Shown here one piece after another: positions 10,040-17,491 of a stretch of DNA of 64,000 nt. The notes beneath the pieces were generated by a model that saw only the letters and a program-made list of their open reading frames with translations, made no database searches and was not told the origin of the DNA. Source of the stretch: Pontibacillus sp. HMF3514. GTDB taxonomy: Bacteria; Bacillota; Bacilli; Bacillales; BH030062. Numbering within the stretch: the stretch's first letter is position 1; the number at the start of each line of letters is the position of its first letter. The DNA is taken from NCBI RefSeq assembly GCF_009858175.1, contig NZ_CP047393.1, positions 186,001 to 250,000 on the forward strand, in the 5' to 3' direction. The position numbers and the translations under genes are program-made.

Positions 10040-10384
10040 TTATTCACATGTAATACGTTTACCACTTTTCTCGAGTTCAATAATTTTCTCTTTTTGATCT
10101 GGAATATATTTGATAATCTCCGATATGAGCTCAAATGCTTCGTGGCTTTCATTTAAAGAGTAAAAGATCCAGTGTCCTTTGCGTTTCTCTTTTACAATTC
10201 CAACATCGCGCAACTTCCTCAAATGCTGACTTATGGCAGGTTGAGACATCTCTAAAATCTCAACAAATTCACAAACACAGCATTCGTTATCTTTGAGTAA
10301 GCCTAGTATGGTTAAACGAGTCTGATCTCCTAATAGCTTCAACGCTTTAGATGTTTCTTGCAAGGATAAAACTGTCTTGTTCAT
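10040..10384 (-). CDS. arsR: ArsR-family arsenite-responsive repressor
   Basis: A 114-residue winged-helix regulator of the ArsR/SmtB family, starting at ATG 10384 after CGGAGGTGCAGGTGG. The recognition helix region is [19 protein letters not shown]. The metalloid-sensing cysteines are in the [11 protein letters not shown] segment (about residues 34-44). It leads the arsR-arsB-arsC operon and should repress it by binding the ATCAA/TTGAT operator at 10451-10466. Confidence 0.92.
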   Translation of the reverse strand: MNKTVLSLQETSKALKLLGDQTRLTILGLLKDNECCVCEFVEILEMSQPAISQHLRKLRDVGIVKEKRKGHWIFYSLNESHEAFELISEIIKYIPDQKEKIIELEKSGKRITCE

Positions 10385-10450
10385 CCACCTGCACCTCCGT
10401 GCATCATTATATAATTATTTACTTATATAAACAATGAATTTTATGTAAAA

Positions 10451-10466
10451 ATCAACTTTTTTTGAT
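10451..10466. promoter_or_regulatory. ArsR-type operator, copy 1 (intergenic, divergent)
   Basis: ATCAA-CTTTTT-TTGAT is an interrupted palindrome in the 158-bp gap between the divergent arsR (minus) and ArsR-like (plus) genes. It resembles known ars operators with ATCAA half sites. A TTGTTT-N17-TATAAT promoter for the minus-strand arsR can be drawn just beside it. Confidence 0.6.
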
Positions 10467-10509
10467 TTAGTGGTTGAATTAAAAGGAAAACTATGTAAAT
10501 ATTATATTA

Positions 10510-10525
10510 ATCAATAATTTTTGAT
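10510..10525 (+). promoter_or_regulatory. ArsR-type operator, copy 2
   Basis: ATCAA-TAATTT-TTGAT lies directly before the ribosome site of the second ArsR-family gene and is followed by TTAAGGGAAGG. It shares the TTAATCAA...TTGATTTAAGG frame with copies 3 and 4. Confidence 0.6.
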
Positions 10526-10542
10526 TTAAGGGAAGGGTGAAC

Positions 10543-10869
10543 ATGATGAAAGAACTTCCGGTTCTAGAAACCGATAATACAGTCGATTTTGCTCCTTATG
10601 TCCAAAAGTTCAAAGCTTTGGCTGATGAACAACGCTTGCAAATCATGAACATATTAACGAGAAGGGGAAAAACATGTGTATGTGATTTAGTAGACGATAT
10701 GAATCTCTCTCAGTCTAAACTATCTTATCATTTGAAAATTCTTCTAAAAGCTGATCTTATTCATAAAGAAACGAAAGGTACGTGGAGCTACTATTGGATT
10801 AAAGAAGAAACTGTAAACGCTTTGCTATCTGAAGAACTATGTTGTTTATTTAAGCCGAGCGGTCAATAA
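10543..10869 (+). CDS. Second ArsR-family transcriptional regulator
   Basis: The ATG at 10543 is five bases after GGAAGGG and gives 108 residues; a GTG at 10537 abuts the ribosome site and is unlikely. The winged-helix motif is MNLSQSKLSYHLKILLKADL. A cysteine pair CVCDL (about residues 45-49) and a C-terminal CC (EELCCLF) are candidate arsenic ligands, a placement unlike the first ArsR and similar to regulators of aromatic or methylated arsenicals. It precedes the ArsP-like permease, so it likely senses the substrate of that exporter. Confidence 0.85.
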   Translation: MMKELPVLETDNTVDFAPYVQKFKALADEQRLQIMNILTRRGKTCVCDLVDDMNLSQSKLSYHLKILLKADLIHKETKGTWSYYWIKEETVNALLSEELCCLFKPSGQ

Positions 10870-10897
10870 ACCTCTTATAAGGTTTATTGTGCACAAT

Positions 10898-10913
10898 TAA
10901 TCAAAATAATTTG
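10898..10913 (+). promoter_or_regulatory. ArsR-type operator, copy 3
   Basis: ATCAA-AATAAT-TTGAT sits between the regulator and permease genes, immediately before the permease ribosome site (TTAAGGGGTTGG). An operator inside an operon at this place is unusual. Confidence 0.55.
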
Positions 10914-10931
10914 ATTTAAGGGGTTGGTCCT

Positions 10932-11801
10932 ATGATAGGAGAAACGTTAAAAAGTTTTGTCATGATTGCATTGGAATTGGTTGTTCTGTTTATAGGTGTG
11001 TCTTTACTCATGAATTATTTACAGAAATACATCCCGTATCAAAAAGTTGAGAAATTACTTTCAAACAGTAATAAGCTTGTAGGTTCTTTGATTGCAGTCT
11101 TTTTTGCATTTATAACACCCTTCTGTTCATGCTCAACCATTCCAGTGGTGGTTAATATGCTGAACAAAAAACTAAATTTCGGTATGGTGATGATTTTTCT
11201 ATTCGCCTCTCCATTATTAGATCCTACGATATTAACAGTTATGGGCGTAATTCTAGGGTGGAAAGTGACGATTGTTTACACGGTGATCACCACTGTTTTC
11301 TCCATTGTAATAGGTTTACTCCTTCATACATTTGGATTCGAAAAATCCGTTAAAGATGAAGTTGTTACAGGATTTGCTCCAGATGAAGAATCGGATACAT
11401 CCTTAAGAGTTGCATGGAAAGAAACGGTAGGTCTCATGAAAACAGTACTCCCATATTTAGTATTGGGTGCTTTTATCGGAGCGGTTATACATGGCTTAGT
11501 ACCAACTGAATTTGTCGCTAGTGTATTTGGAGAAGAAGCATGGTGGTTAGTTCCTGTAGCTGCAATATTAGGAATTCCTTTGTATATACGTCTTTCGAGT
11601 ATGGTGCCGATATCTCAAGTACTGATTTTAAAAGGTATGGCTTTAGGACCTGTAATGGCTATGCTTATAAGTTCAGCAGGTGCAAGCTTGCCAGAAGTCA
11701 TTCTGTTAAAGTCTATTTTTAAGAAAGAACTCGTTGTAACTTTTGTCGTGTCAGTCATTGTTATGTCCACCGTGTCAGGATGGATATTTTATATGATTTA
11801 A
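10932..11801 (+). CDS. ArsP-like (DUF318) permease, predicted organoarsenical exporter
   Basis: This encodes a 289-residue membrane protein of the DUF318 permease family with about eight membrane segments. It carries the hallmark TPFCSCSTIPVV motif near residue 65 and a long central cytoplasmic loop (about 138-170). ArsP members export trivalent organoarsenicals, with these cysteines implicated; other family members have unknown substrates. Adjacent ArsR regulators and the arsBC operon support an arsenical substrate. Start ATG 10932. Confidence 0.85.
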   Translation: MIGETLKSFVMIALELVVLFIGVSLLMNYLQKYIPYQKVEKLLSNSNKLVGSLIAVFFAFITPFCSCSTIPVVVNMLNKKLNFGMVMIFLFASPLLDPTILTVMGVILGWKVTIVYTVITTVFSIVIGLLLHTFGFEKSVKDEVVTGFAPDEESDTSLRVAWKETVGLMKTVLPYLVLGAFIGAVIHGLVPTEFVASVFGEEAWWLVPVAAILGIPLYIRLSSMVPISQVLILKGMALGPVMAMLISSAGASLPEVILLKSIFKKELVVTFVVSVIVMSTVSGWIFYMI

Positions 11802-11804
11802 TTA

Positions 11805-11819
11805 ATCAAAAAAATTGAT
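11805..11819 (+). promoter_or_regulatory. ArsR-type operator, copy 4
   Basis: ATCAA-AAAAA-TTGAT, with a 5-base spacer, lies between the permease stop and the ribosome site of the CC micropeptide and is followed by TTAAGGAGGTGG. It repeats the arrangement of copies 2 and 3. Confidence 0.55.
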
Positions 11820-11837
11820 TTAAGGAGGTGGAGAAGT

Positions 11838-11930
11838 ATGAAAAAACTTATTCAAGCATTAACAGGTAAAGGGAATAAGAAGAAGGATTGCTGTAAAGTA
11901 GAGATTAAAGAGAAAGAGGAAAAGAAGTAA
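11838..11930 (+). CDS. 30-residue lysine-rich CC micropeptide of the ArsP-like operon
   Basis: An ATG at 11838 follows a strong AAGGAGGTGGAG site. The peptide starts MKKLIQALTGKGNKKKD, then has a vicinal CysCys pair (DCCKVEIK) and a charged tail ending EKEEKK. It is very hydrophilic, without a membrane segment. Its position after the permease, with the same operator-plus-ribosome-site module, argues that it is a real gene. A role as arsenical-binding chaperone or permease partner is speculation based on the CC pair. Confidence 0.6.
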   Translation: MKKLIQALTGKGNKKKDCCKVEIKEKEEKK

Positions 11931-11999
11931 CATCACATAAGCACATCTAGATTGGGAAAACTATTTAACGATATAAAATACTAGGCGAGCTTTGGAGTG

Positions 12000-12599
12000 A
12001 TGAGGGTGTACACGAGAATGAAATGGATATTAGCATCAGTAGTAATAGGGTTGATTTATATTCAATGTTCAAGTACTTCATATGCAACAACTGTTAAAGC
12101 TAAAGAAACACAAAATAAACTAGATCTCAGTAAAGTAGAGTATATGAACTCTGAAACCCTTCCAGATTCAAAGCTAGAACAAGCGTTTAGCAAGGCTTAT
12201 GATTTAGAGAAAGGTAAAGATCAGATTACCTATTACTACAACCGAATTGATCTTAATGATGATCAAGTACCAGAAACATTTGTATTCTTGGTTGGTCCAT
12301 ACGTTTGTGGGACAGGTGGATGTAGTGGACTTATTTTCACACAAGACTATGATCTGATTTCTAAGTTTTCATTAGTTCGTAATCCCGTTATTATTCGGAA
12401 GAAGAAAACGAATGGTTGGAAAAACATTGTCATGTATGTTGCTGGTGGAGGTATGGAGCCGAGGTACAAAGAATTAAAATTTAATGGTAACGCTTATCCT
12501 TTAAATCCTTCCATTCAACCTGATGTACAAGATAAACAAATTGAAGGAATTGGGATTATTAATGATGAATTAGGTGGAAATAGCGGAATTAAATATTAA
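12000..12599 (+). CDS. Secreted protein of unknown function
   Basis: This encodes about 199 residues from ATG 12000; an ATG at 12018 (MKWILASVVIG) would give a cleaner signal peptide and a better-spaced AGGGTG site. A signal peptide (about 7-30, ending SYA) is followed by a soluble domain with a Cys pair in VCGTGGCSGLIF (about residues 103-114). The segment DLNDDQVPETFVFL resembles a calcium-loop-like acidic turn. No family is recognised with certainty. The gene stands alone and has its own terminator. Confidence 0.65.
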   Translation: MRVYTRMKWILASVVIGLIYIQCSSTSYATTVKAKETQNKLDLSKVEYMNSETLPDSKLEQAFSKAYDLEKGKDQITYYYNRIDLNDDQVPETFVFLVGPYVCGTGGCSGLIFTQDYDLISKFSLVRNPVIIRKKKTNGWKNIVMYVAGGGMEPRYKELKFNGNAYPLNPSIQPDVQDKQIEGIGIINDELGGNSGIKY

Positions 12600-12631
12600 A
12601 AAATCACCCGAGTTTCGGGTGATTTTTTTAT
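12600..12631. terminator. Bidirectional terminator
   Basis: AATCACCCGA and TCGGGTGATT pair around GTT with A and T runs on both sides. It serves the secreted-protein gene and the convergent tetR-type gene. Confidence 0.88.
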
Positions 12632-13176
12632 GACTGTTCTTTAGAATGGGTTTGTTGTAGCAAGGTTTCTAATACACGCTTTCGCATCTCTTGATCTAAT
12701 GTTCCAAGTCCAAATATTTCAGAAAGCCATAAGCCATCTACGGCTAAACGCAAAATCGTAGCCTGTACTTCATCAAGTCCATCTTGTTGGATCTGCTCTT
12801 GCCAATGATCATACGTTTCTTGAAGCGGCTTTAATAAATCAGGGTTAATTCCTTGTGCGGCAAGCATACCTGCGCTAATTTCTTTATTTTCAAGACTTTG
12901 TTTATACATCGTATTGACGAAGGCTCTCGTCCATTTTCCAGTTTCCTCTGAGTCATCTTTAGTAGAACCTTCTACATTTTCACGGTATATATTGTCCATA
13001 TGTTGAACGAGCCCTTTTACTAGAGCCTCTTTACTCTCAAAGTGATATAACAATCCACCCTTACTCACTTCAGCTTGTTTCGCTACAGCATCAAGGGTGA
13101 GTGCATCAATACCTTGGTTATGCACGATTAAAGCTGCTGCTTCTAATAATTTCTGCCGTTTCGATACTCTAGGCAT
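12628..13176 (-). CDS. TetR-family regulator, likely of the carnitine operon
   Basis: A 182-residue TetR-type protein. The N-terminal helix-turn-helix is visible (LTLDAVAKQAEVSKGGLLYH, about 27-46), followed by the FESKEALVKGL helix, and the C-terminal ligand domain is of the type found in regulators of acyl or quaternary-amine metabolism. It is divergent from the carnitine degradation operon, 186 bp away, so it is the natural candidate to bind the inverted repeat over that promoter. The ligand is not known. Confidence 0.85.
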   Translation of the reverse strand: MPRVSKRQKLLEAAALIVHNQGIDALTLDAVAKQAEVSKGGLLYHFESKEALVKGLVQHMDNIYRENVEGSTKDDSEETGKWTRAFVNTMYKQSLENKEISAGMLAAQGINPDLLKPLQETYDHWQEQIQQDGLDEVQATILRLAVDGLWLSEIFGLGTLDQEMRKRVLETLLQQTHSKEQS

Positions 13177-13295
13177 AATTTTTCCCTCACATAGTTAGGT
13201 TTTATTTATCCATCTAATCGTAACAATACCGAAATGCTTTTTCAATTTGCCTTAGAATAATGACCTATGTTGTGGAAATATTACATAAAAGAAGC

Positions 13296-13333
13296 ATTTG
13301 AAACTTTACAGTCCAGATGGTATAGTTTCAAAT
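13296..13333 (+). promoter_or_regulatory. Carnitine operon promoter inside an inverted repeat
   Basis: TTGAAA (13298-13303), a 17-bp spacer and TATAGT (13321-13326) form a good sigma-A promoter. The perfect 10-bp inverted repeat ATTTGAAACT (13296-13305) / AGTTTCAAAT (13324-13333) covers both hexamers. A protein bound to the repeat would block RNA polymerase, as expected for TetR control. Confidence 0.65.
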
Positions 13334-13362
13334 AGTGATTTAATTCGAAGGAGGAGTTCATA

Positions 13363-14253
13363 GTGAAAAATAAAGTCTTACTAACAGCAGCCGTAACAGG
13401 TGCAGGAGATACAACACAGAAGAACCCAAACGTACCAGTGACACCTAAGGAGATTGCAGATTCCGCAATTGAATCAGCAAAAGCAGGAGCAACAGTAGCT
13501 CACGTTCATGCACGTGATCCAAAAACTGGTGGTATTAGCCATGATTTAGATCATTACCGTGAAATTGTAGATCGCATTCGTGAGTCTGAGACAGATGTCA
13601 TTATTAACATTACATCTGGTGGAGGTGGAGACTTTATTCCAAGTCTTGCAACTCCAGCTGCAGGTGGGGATGGAACGGATATTCAAACACCATCTGAACG
13701 TCACGAACCGGTAGGCGAACTTCTACCAGAAATGTGTACGCTTGATTGTGGAAGTACAAACTTCGGCAATATGATCTATATGAGTCCAACAGATTGGTTA
13801 CGTGAACAAGCAAAACTAGTGCAGGAAAGTGGCGTAAAGCCAGAACTTGAATGTTTTGATACAGGTCATCTTCGCTTTGCTAAACAACTTATCCAGGAAG
13901 GACTTGTAGATGGAGATCCAATGTTCCAATTTTGCCTAGGGATCCCATGGGGAGCAGAAGCTGATGCAGAAACGATGATGTATATGAAAAATCGCTTACC
14001 TGAAAATGCCCATTGGTCTGCATTTGGAATTGGACGCATGCAGTTCCCAATCGCTGCTCAAGCAGCTCTTTTAGGTGGAAATGTTCGAGTGGGTCTTGAA
14101 GACAACATGTACCTTTCAAAAGGCGTCTTAGCTAAAAATGAACAATTGGTAGACAAAGCTGTATCAATGCTTGGCGGACATGGCATTGAACCGATGACAC
14201 CACAAGAAGCACGAGAGTATTTAAATCTACGCAATCCGCATGGAGGGAAGTAA
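13363..14253 (+). CDS. cdhC: Beta-keto acid cleavage enzyme: 3-dehydrocarnitine to betainyl-CoA
   Basis: A 296-residue member of the BKACE family (formerly 3-keto-5-aminohexanoate cleavage enzyme), a TIM barrel. Typical motifs are LTAAVTGAG at the N terminus, the metal-binding VAHVHARDPKTGG, ELECFDTGHL and GIGRMQFPIAAQA. With carnitine dehydrogenase and thioesterase genes directly after it, the expected reaction is 3-dehydrocarnitine plus acetyl-CoA giving acetoacetate plus betainyl-CoA. The GTG start at 13363 follows GAAGGAGGAG. The next gene starts three bases after its stop. Confidence 0.88.
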   Translation: MKNKVLLTAAVTGAGDTTQKNPNVPVTPKEIADSAIESAKAGATVAHVHARDPKTGGISHDLDHYREIVDRIRESETDVIINITSGGGGDFIPSLATPAAGGDGTDIQTPSERHEPVGELLPEMCTLDCGSTNFGNMIYMSPTDWLREQAKLVQESGVKPELECFDTGHLRFAKQLIQEGLVDGDPMFQFCLGIPWGAEADAETMMYMKNRLPENAHWSAFGIGRMQFPIAAQAALLGGNVRVGLEDNMYLSKGVLAKNEQLVDKAVSMLGGHGIEPMTPQEAREYLNLRNPHGGK

Positions 14254-14255
14254 GT

Positions 14256-15215
14256 ATGACAGCACAGATCAAGAAGGTTGCAGTAGTTGGTACAGGCGTT
14301 ATCGGAAACGGGTGGATTACTCGCTTTTTAGCACATGGTTATGATGTAGTGGCGACAGATCCTGCTGATGGCGCAGAAGAACGTATGCGAAAAGCGGTTG
14401 ATCATGCTTGGCCTTATGTGGAAGAACTAGGTTTGGCTGAAGGAGCTTCAAAGGATCGTTTAACGTTTGAAAAGGATCTTGCAAAAGCTGTAGCAGGTGC
14501 TGATTTCATTCAAGAAAATGTTCCGGAGGTTGAAGAATTAAAGCAAACTGTGCTACAAAATATTGATCAGCATGCTAAGTCTGATGCGGTAATTGGATCA
14601 AGCACGTCAGGTATTATGCCGTCGGAGTTACAAGCTAATTTGCAACATCCGGAGCGTTTCGTTGTGGCGCATCCATTCCATCCAGTTTATATCTTACCAT
14701 TGGTTGAAGTAGTACCAGGAAAAGCAACGACAAAAGAAAATGTGGAGAAAGCGCAAGGCTTCTTTGAAGGTCTAAATATGAAAGCATTACTTGTCCGTCA
14801 TGAAATTGAAGGGCATATAGCGGACCGTTTAATCGAAGCCATTTGGCGCGAGTCTCTTCATATTGTGAATGAAGGCATTGCAACTACTGAAGAGGTGGAC
14901 CAAGCGTTTATATATGGAGCAGGACAACGTTATGCTCAGTATGGCCCATTCCTTACCTTCCACTTAGCAGGAGGAGAAGGTGGTATGCGTCACATGCTTA
15001 AACAATTTGGACCAGCATTGAAAAAGCCATGGACAAAACTTGAAGCACCAGAATTAACCGATGAGCTTTATGACAAGGTCGTATCAGGTTGCGAGCAGCA
15101 AGCAGGCGATTTATCTATGTCTGAATTAGATCAGAATCGAAATGAATTTTTAGTTCGTCTGCTTGATCTCGTGAAGGAATATTGGCCTGAAGAACAGAAG
15201 AAAGAAAAAGCATAA
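14256..15215 (+). CDS. cdhA: L-carnitine dehydrogenase
   Basis: A 319-residue enzyme of the 3-hydroxyacyl-CoA dehydrogenase fold. The NAD-binding Rossmann motif VVGTGVIGNGW is at residues 9-19. SSTSGIMPSELQ and HPFHPVYILPLVEVVPG mark the carnitine dehydrogenase branch rather than fatty-acid beta oxidation. It would oxidise L-carnitine to 3-dehydrocarnitine. Start ATG 14256 is nearly contiguous with the upstream gene, with GGAGGGAAG as ribosome site inside that gene's end. Confidence 0.88.
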   Translation: MTAQIKKVAVVGTGVIGNGWITRFLAHGYDVVATDPADGAEERMRKAVDHAWPYVEELGLAEGASKDRLTFEKDLAKAVAGADFIQENVPEVEELKQTVLQNIDQHAKSDAVIGSSTSGIMPSELQANLQHPERFVVAHPFHPVYILPLVEVVPGKATTKENVEKAQGFFEGLNMKALLVRHEIEGHIADRLIEAIWRESLHIVNEGIATTEEVDQAFIYGAGQRYAQYGPFLTFHLAGGEGGMRHMLKQFGPALKKPWTKLEAPELTDELYDKVVSGCEQQAGDLSMSELDQNRNEFLVRLLDLVKEYWPEEQKKEKA

Positions 15216-15230
15216 ATCGGAGGTGTAAGC

Positions 15231-15701
15231 TTGGAACAAACATTTAGCTTTGAACAAAAAGTGCTCCCTGAATGGGTGGATTACAATGGTCACATGAACG
15301 ATGCGGAATATGCTCGAGCGTTTAGTTGGGCTGGAGAAGCGTTTTTAGACTATATTGGTTTGGGTGAAAGTGGACGTGCAGAGCATTCTTACACGATTTT
15401 TACCTTGGAAACCCATATTTGTTACCTAAAGGAAGCTCATGAAGGGGAGACCCTTACAATCAAAAGTCAGCTTCTAGATACTGATGAAAAACGATTGCAT
15501 CAGTTCCTAACGATGGTAAATGCTCAAGGAGACATTGTTTCAACGATGGAACTGATGCTTATGGGTATGGATCAAAAAGAAGGTCGTCCAGCTCCTTTTC
15601 CTGAAAAAGTAGCTAAGAAAGTTGAAGAGATTTTCGTAGTAGATTCAAAAAAGGATCGTCCTAAACAAGCTGGTAGGCAGATTGGTATTCGAAAAAAATA
15701 G
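15231..15701 (+). CDS. cdhB: Hotdog thioesterase, predicted betainyl-CoA thioesterase
   Basis: A 156-residue single-hotdog thioesterase. The N-terminal WVDYNGHMNDAEYARAFSWA carries the conserved Asp/Asn-Gly-His-Met motif. In this operon the expected reaction is hydrolysis of betainyl-CoA to glycine betaine and CoA, finishing conversion of carnitine to the osmoprotectant betaine. It starts at TTG 15231 after CGGAGGTGTAAGC and ends the three-gene operon. The substrate is inferred from context. Confidence 0.82.
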   Translation: MEQTFSFEQKVLPEWVDYNGHMNDAEYARAFSWAGEAFLDYIGLGESGRAEHSYTIFTLETHICYLKEAHEGETLTIKSQLLDTDEKRLHQFLTMVNAQGDIVSTMELMLMGMDQKEGRPAPFPEKVAKKVEEIFVVDSKKDRPKQAGRQIGIRKK

Positions 15702-15711
15702 AGCAGTTTTT

Positions 15712-15745
15712 AAAAGACCTCGGAACAAGATCCGAGGTCTTTTTT
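15712..15745 (+). terminator. Terminator of the carnitine operon
   Basis: AAAAGACCTCGGA and TCCGAGGTCTTTT pair around a 6-base loop, followed by TT. Confidence 0.9.
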
Positions 15746-15817
15746 GGTACTTTGATTTTCCAGATTATGAAACTTAATAAAAATAAAAACGTACTAATAA
15801 TATAAGAGGTGATAAAA

Positions 15818-15991
15818 ATGGAAGCATTATTTGTTATCTTTATTATTATTATTGTCGTAATTAATATAGGTAAGAAGGCATCAGGTGGAGGATTTCATAG
15901 CGGCGATCATCATGACCATTCCGACTCTGGTGGCGGAGGTTTCTTTGGTGGTGATGGAGGCTTCGGCAGTGACGGCGGAGGTGGGGAATAA
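15818..15991 (+). CDS. Small single-TM protein with Gly/His/Asp-rich tail
   Basis: The ATG at 15818 follows AAGAGGTGAT and gives 57 residues. One membrane helix fills residues 4-18 (LFVIFIIIIVVINIG). The rest is a low-complexity tail: a His/Asp stretch (GDHHDHSDSGGGG) and then Gly/Asp/Phe (FFGGDGGFGSDGGGGE). The tail resembles those ending TPM/YgcG-type membrane proteins, but no such domain is present. The gene starts a three-gene cassette whose last gene has a similar layout. Metal binding by the His/Asp tract is only a possibility. Confidence 0.7.
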   Translation: MEALFVIFIIIIVVINIGKKASGGGFHSGDHHDHSDSGGGGFFGGDGGFGSDGGGGE

Positions 15992-15994
15992 GTA

Positions 15995-16471
15995 TTGAGT
16001 AAATGGAAAATGATAATCTGGTTTATCTGTCTAGTAGTTACTTATGGTTGTTTCTTCATGATGAACATTGGAACAGCATCACCAGAAGCTTCACATGGAA
16101 ACGGTAATCCTTGGTTGCTTCTTCTAATGATACTTTGGCCGTTTTTTATGGTTTTTTATTATTTTACGATTGAATTGGTTACACGTTGGCTTCTTGCAAC
16201 AAGAAGCAAGCGTATTGTGCTAAGTTTTTTAACTCTTTGTGTGATTGGCTTTGTGGGTGTATTTTTCCCAATCAAATCAAAAGCACAAGCTGTACGGAAT
16301 GCTTTATTGGGGTCTAATAATGAAGAGTATCATATAGGGTGGAATCAGTTCACAAATTCCATATACTTTAACACATTTACATTTCTGCTAAGTGTATTGC
16401 TTTGTGGTTTGGTGGCAGCTTTTTTAACCATGTGCATTCTTTTGGTACAAAATCGAAGGGAGGAGGAATAG
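15995..16471 (+). CDS. Four-TM membrane protein of unknown function
   Basis: It starts at TTG 15995 after GGAGGTGGGG, three bases beyond the previous stop, so the two genes are probably translated together. The 158 residues contain about four membrane segments (roughly 5-25, 42-65, 74-93 and 128-152) and one soluble loop (about 95-127). No family is recognised. It lies between two micro-proteins with Gly/Asp-rich tails, suggesting that the three form one membrane complex. Confidence 0.65.
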   Translation: MSKWKMIIWFICLVVTYGCFFMMNIGTASPEASHGNGNPWLLLLMILWPFFMVFYYFTIELVTRWLLATRSKRIVLSFLTLCVIGFVGVFFPIKSKAQAVRNALLGSNNEEYHIGWNQFTNSIYFNTFTFLLSVLLCGLVAAFLTMCILLVQNRREEE

Positions 16472-16473
16472 CA

Positions 16474-16665
16474 ATGGGAGGGTTTATCTTATTTTTTGCT
16501 CTTCTCATTATTATAATCATTGTACTTAAATTAGCTAAATTCGATAAAGGTGGAGTAGCTGCAAAGAAAGATAATCTCACAGCACGTAGTCGGAGAGGAG
16601 ACGTTAGTACAGGAGGCTTCTTTTATGGTGGAGATGGTGATGGTGGAGGAGATGGCGGTGAATGA
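16474..16665 (+). CDS. Small single-TM protein with Gly/Asp tail, paralog-like
   Basis: ATG 16474 follows GGGAGGAGG and lies three bases after the preceding stop. The 63 residues have a membrane helix (FILFFALLIIIIIVLKLA, about 4-21), a basic linker (KKDNLTARSRRGD), and a tail FFYGGDGDGGGDGGE that mirrors the first gene of the cassette. The repeated architecture on both sides of a membrane protein suggests duplication or a matched pair. Function unknown. Confidence 0.7.
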   Translation: MGGFILFFALLIIIIIVLKLAKFDKGGVAAKKDNLTARSRRGDVSTGGFFYGGDGDGGGDGGE

Positions 16666-16688
16666 TTATCTTCCGCATTTTTGCTTAT

Positions 16689-16729
16689 GAAAAAACACCT
16701 AACCCACAAGAGGATTAGGTGTTTTTTAG
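16689..16729. terminator. Bidirectional terminator
   Basis: AAAAACACCTAA and TTAGGTGTTTTT pair around a 12-base loop with A and T runs on both sides. It ends the Gly/Asp-tail cassette and the convergent YjcZ gene. Confidence 0.88.
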
Positions 16730-16744
16730 GTTACATTTATCGGC

Positions 16745-16834
16745 TTAATAGAAAGATGCACCAACAATGATAAGAAGGATGAACAGTACAACAATCAACA
16801 CAAAGTTACTTCCATAGCCGTATCCGCAAGACAT
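16745..16834 (-). CDS. YjcZ-family micro-protein (29 aa)
   Basis: Reverse-strand ATG at 16834 after GAAGGGAGA encodes [11 protein letters not shown], a single hydrophobic helix ([15 protein letters not shown]) and SFY. This is the typical YjcZ/YhcC-like layout of tiny sporulation-associated membrane proteins in Bacillaceae: a Gly/Tyr-rich head followed by a V/L/I helix. Two relatives lie at 50666 and 50880. Confidence 0.85.
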   Translation of the reverse strand: MSCGYGYGSNFVLIVVLFILLIIVGASFY

Positions 16835-17026
16835 AGAAAAATCTCCCTTCATCATAGTTTAGGTAAGATAAGGTCAAATGAGATGAGCACCTTACCCATT
16901 AATACATCATATGGATGAGGGACCAGTTTTGTATGGTGTAATGCCCAATGGGACAACATCCTTTTTATAATGATAGATTGGCCTACTCATGTTTTGCTAA
17001 ATAGATAAGTTAAAAGGAGATCGTAT

Positions 17027-17491
17027 ATGGGATATGTTATGGACCTAAGAAAGGTTTTGGGAAGGAGACCTTTAATAGTAGTGGGGGCCAGTGTTCTTCT
17101 TATGGATAAGGAGCGGCGCTTGCTTCTACAGAAAAGAACAGACAATCAATGCTGGGGATTGCCTGGAGGTTCTCTGGAGCCAGGAGAGGAACTGCAGGAA
17201 GTAGCAGCTCGTGAACTTCAGGAGGAAACTGGACTAAAAGCGCATCATCTTGAATTTTTTCAGATATTTTCTGGAGAAGAGCTTTATTATAAATATCCTC
17301 ATGGTGATGAAGTGTACAATGTGATCGCCTCTTACGTTTGTACAGAATTCTCAGGTGAACTAAGGAAAGAGCCAGAAGAAGTCGAAGCATTGCAATATTT
17401 TAACTTAGATGACCTTCCATCTCCTTTAAGCCCACCTGACAAGAAAGTTTTGGAGAATTTTATTACATATATTAATGATAACAAGAGGTAA
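17027..17491 (+). CDS. NUDIX hydrolase
   Basis: A 154-residue NUDIX protein, ATG 17027 after AAAGGAGATCG. The NUDIX box G-x5-E-x7-R-E-x2-E-E-x-G is complete (GGSLEPGEELQEVAARELQE, then ETGL, about residues 46-69). NUDIX enzymes cleave nucleoside diphosphates linked to another moiety; the substrate cannot be told from sequence. It is monocistronic with its own terminator. Confidence 0.88.
   Translation: MGYVMDLRKVLGRRPLIVVGASVLLMDKERRLLLQKRTDNQCWGLPGGSLEPGEELQEVAARELQEETGLKAHHLEFFQIFSGEELYYKYPHGDEVYNVIASYVCTEFSGELRKEPEEVEALQYFNLDDLPSPLSPPDKKVLENFITYINDNKR

Noticed and set aside
10040-10152. N-terminal extension of ArsB to 10152
   Set aside because: The extension runs through the arsR coding region; the TTG at 10023 has a proper ribosome site and gives the family length.
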